Part shown: one piece after another, positions 62,462 to 64,000 of the stretch
Numbering within the stretch: the stretch's first letter is position 1
Layout: the number at the start of each line of letters is the position of its first letter
Source of the DNA: Bryoerythrophyllum caledonicum
Taxonomy: Eukaryota > Streptophyta > Bryopsida > Pottiales > Pottiaceae
Length of the DNA: 64,000 nt
Reading direction: 5' to 3'
Assembly: GCA_963971425.1 (NCBI GenBank)
Contig: OZ020518.1
Span: forward strand, 17,798,990-17,862,989
Notes under the pieces: generated by a model
What the model was told of the DNA's origin: nothing
The model's input: only the letters and a program-made list of their open reading frames with translations
The model's database searches: none
Made by a program: the position numbers and the translations under genes

Positions 62462-64000
62462 TCATACACAACATTATAAATTATGAAGTCATCACTTGCA
62501 AGTTGATACATTAATTTTATCTCTATGATTTGTTGCTTGAATATTTTTGGAATGTATGATTGATTTTGAGAGATATTGAGGGATGTACTTTTGCTATATG
62601 TATATGTGGAATTACCACTACAATTCTTTTGTATTTTCATATGCTTTATCTTCCAAAATTACTTTGTAAGAAATCTTTGTTCACTTTCACAATATTGAAT
62701 GAAGAAGAAGAAAAACTCTACTTTCCGACGGGGACCGACATGAATATATGTTTGTTCATTCTCTCCACTGAGCCTATGGCCAAGAGACATAGGTTAATGT
62801 AATAGAACTACTTTTTCTTTCAAGGATAAACACTTTTCTATACTAATTACTTTCCTATACTTAATGCCTTAAAAACAACCACCTCACCGGCAACATTAAA
62901 GGGCATTAATTTTGTATCAATATTAAATCAATACTAAATTTTGATACAAGGATTTTCCTATGGTAGGCTGTGGAAACCTTATTATTGTGCATTTGACTCC
63001 ATCAATAGGTAATCTAAAAATTGAGCCAACGAAGAAATCATCTTATATCTTGAAAGAATCCTTTAAAAAAATTAATATCATTCCATCTTCAAAATTATAG
63101 CAATACTTTATATTTACAAAGAAGTTAATTCAGCAATCATTTTAGGTTGTTTACGCGGTCATGTCATTTTACGTGGTCTTTATCTAGGGTGTCTTCCATA
63201 GAGAGCAACTCATCTTTTTGAAAGTAATAATAATGGTGTTGCATGGACATATGCATATGACAATTTAATGTCTCTATGAGTTTAAAGTCCCAATTTATGC
63301 TGAACTAAAACGAAACTAGTGACGCACAAGATGGAAGCATCCTAGGCGAGACCGGCTCCGAGCGTAAGATGCACAAGTACCAAGAGGCAAAAACACACAA
63401 CCAACAAGCCAATAAGGGGAAAAAGGAAGAGGGAAGAAGCAGAACCTCGGTCTCTATTAAGGGCCGGCGTGAAAAAAGCGTCTGTTTGTTCCATGTCCAT
63501 CAGACACGGAGTCCATGCCCACCAGACATGTTAGTGGTGGAACAAACAAACAAACACTAAAGGAGTCTGGTAAGTTGTCCAAGCATATACCCAACCACTT
63601 ATCTTTGTCTTCTGGGCATTGATAGAGTGAAAGGAATGAACAGACACTTTATTCACGTCGACCTTCTTTGGAAGGCCAAAGTTCTTACTACTGCGAGCAT
63701 ATAATACCTGGAGATACCTAGGAGATACCGTGAAATATCATTGATATACTTATGTTGTACCCGCAGATATCATCTCAAAAGGTGGCTAAAAATACTTGTA
63801 TAATGTAGGTCAGCAATCTCGTTAAATTTCACAATCTTTTTTTTTCAATTTTTCACAATGTACTACTATAGTAGCAGCCAAATTTTTCTTGTAGCTTTTC
63901 AACTAATTTTCAGCTAGTCTAGGAATCATTCATAATCCTTGATAATCCTGCACATCTGGTAGGAATTTTATAATCGGGACTGATACCCGGAGTGATACCC
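62462..64000. other. intergenic right edge
   Basis: No gene. Holds two copies of the 90-bp dispersed repeat (62690-62790 inverted, 63610-63690) and a related GTGGTGGAACAAACAAACA at 63533. 63710-63775 and 63975-64000 have repeated GATACC words (GGAGATACCTAGGAGATACC). Open frames 62560-62802 and 63369-63560 lack domains. Confidence 0.45.

Overview
This window looks like nuclear DNA of a land plant with a large, transposon-rich genome. The support is a plant-type JMJ30/JMJD5 gene with GT-AG introns, a plant-type ABCC transporter in 12 exons, and captured fragments of a starch synthase and a plastid DnaJ-type zinc-finger gene. I cannot name the species. Tc1-type DD34E transposons and possible piggyBac-like MITEs fit a non-seed plant or gymnosperm somewhat better than a flowering plant, but that is inference.

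Only two genes look intact. (1) A JmjC-domain gene (JMJ30/KDM8-like, minus strand, 24034-26682): seven exons can be joined in phase to give about 406 residues, with the iron-binding H-x-D...H set preserved. (2) A full-size ABC transporter of subfamily C (plus strand, 51987-58987): 12 exons join in phase to about 1324 residues, with two membrane domains and two complete nucleotide-binding domains.

The rest is mobile DNA in many stages of decay. 0-10.6 kb: a 59-bp minisatellite, a broken DUF7869-type element gene, then two tandem, diverged gag-like pseudogenes with no pol. 10.6-23.4 kb: AT-rich repeats and MITEs, including a 1.5-kb Tc1/mariner-type element inserted in a repeat whose empty copy is at 34 kb. 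27.3-31.0 kb: a PIF/Harbinger element with both of its genes (DDE transposase and Myb/trihelix protein), followed directly by one of its MITEs; another such MITE lies at 20.6 kb. 31-37 kb: three MITE families flanked by TTAA with CCCyTAAA termini. 37.5-38.1 kb: a second, different Harbinger transposase relic. 39.6-41.2 kb: a Helitron with recognisable ends carrying the 5' part of a starch synthase gene and an exon of a DnaJ-type zinc-finger gene. 41.2-44.9 kb: a LINE tail, then a Ty3/gypsy 3' half (RNase H, integrase, PHD-like finger, polypurine tract) running into tandem and inverted LTRs. 46.6-48 kb: a second LINE tail interrupted by a TTAA MITE. 59.8-62.5 kb: two Tc1-type transposases, one in an element with recognisable terminal repeats and TA flanks.

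The two host genes show no sign of acting together. The most notable content is transposon biology: gene capture by a Helitron, TTAA-flanked MITEs, a DD34E Tc1 element in a plant context, and premature stops that mostly replace Trp, Gln or Arg codons as expected from cytosine deamination.
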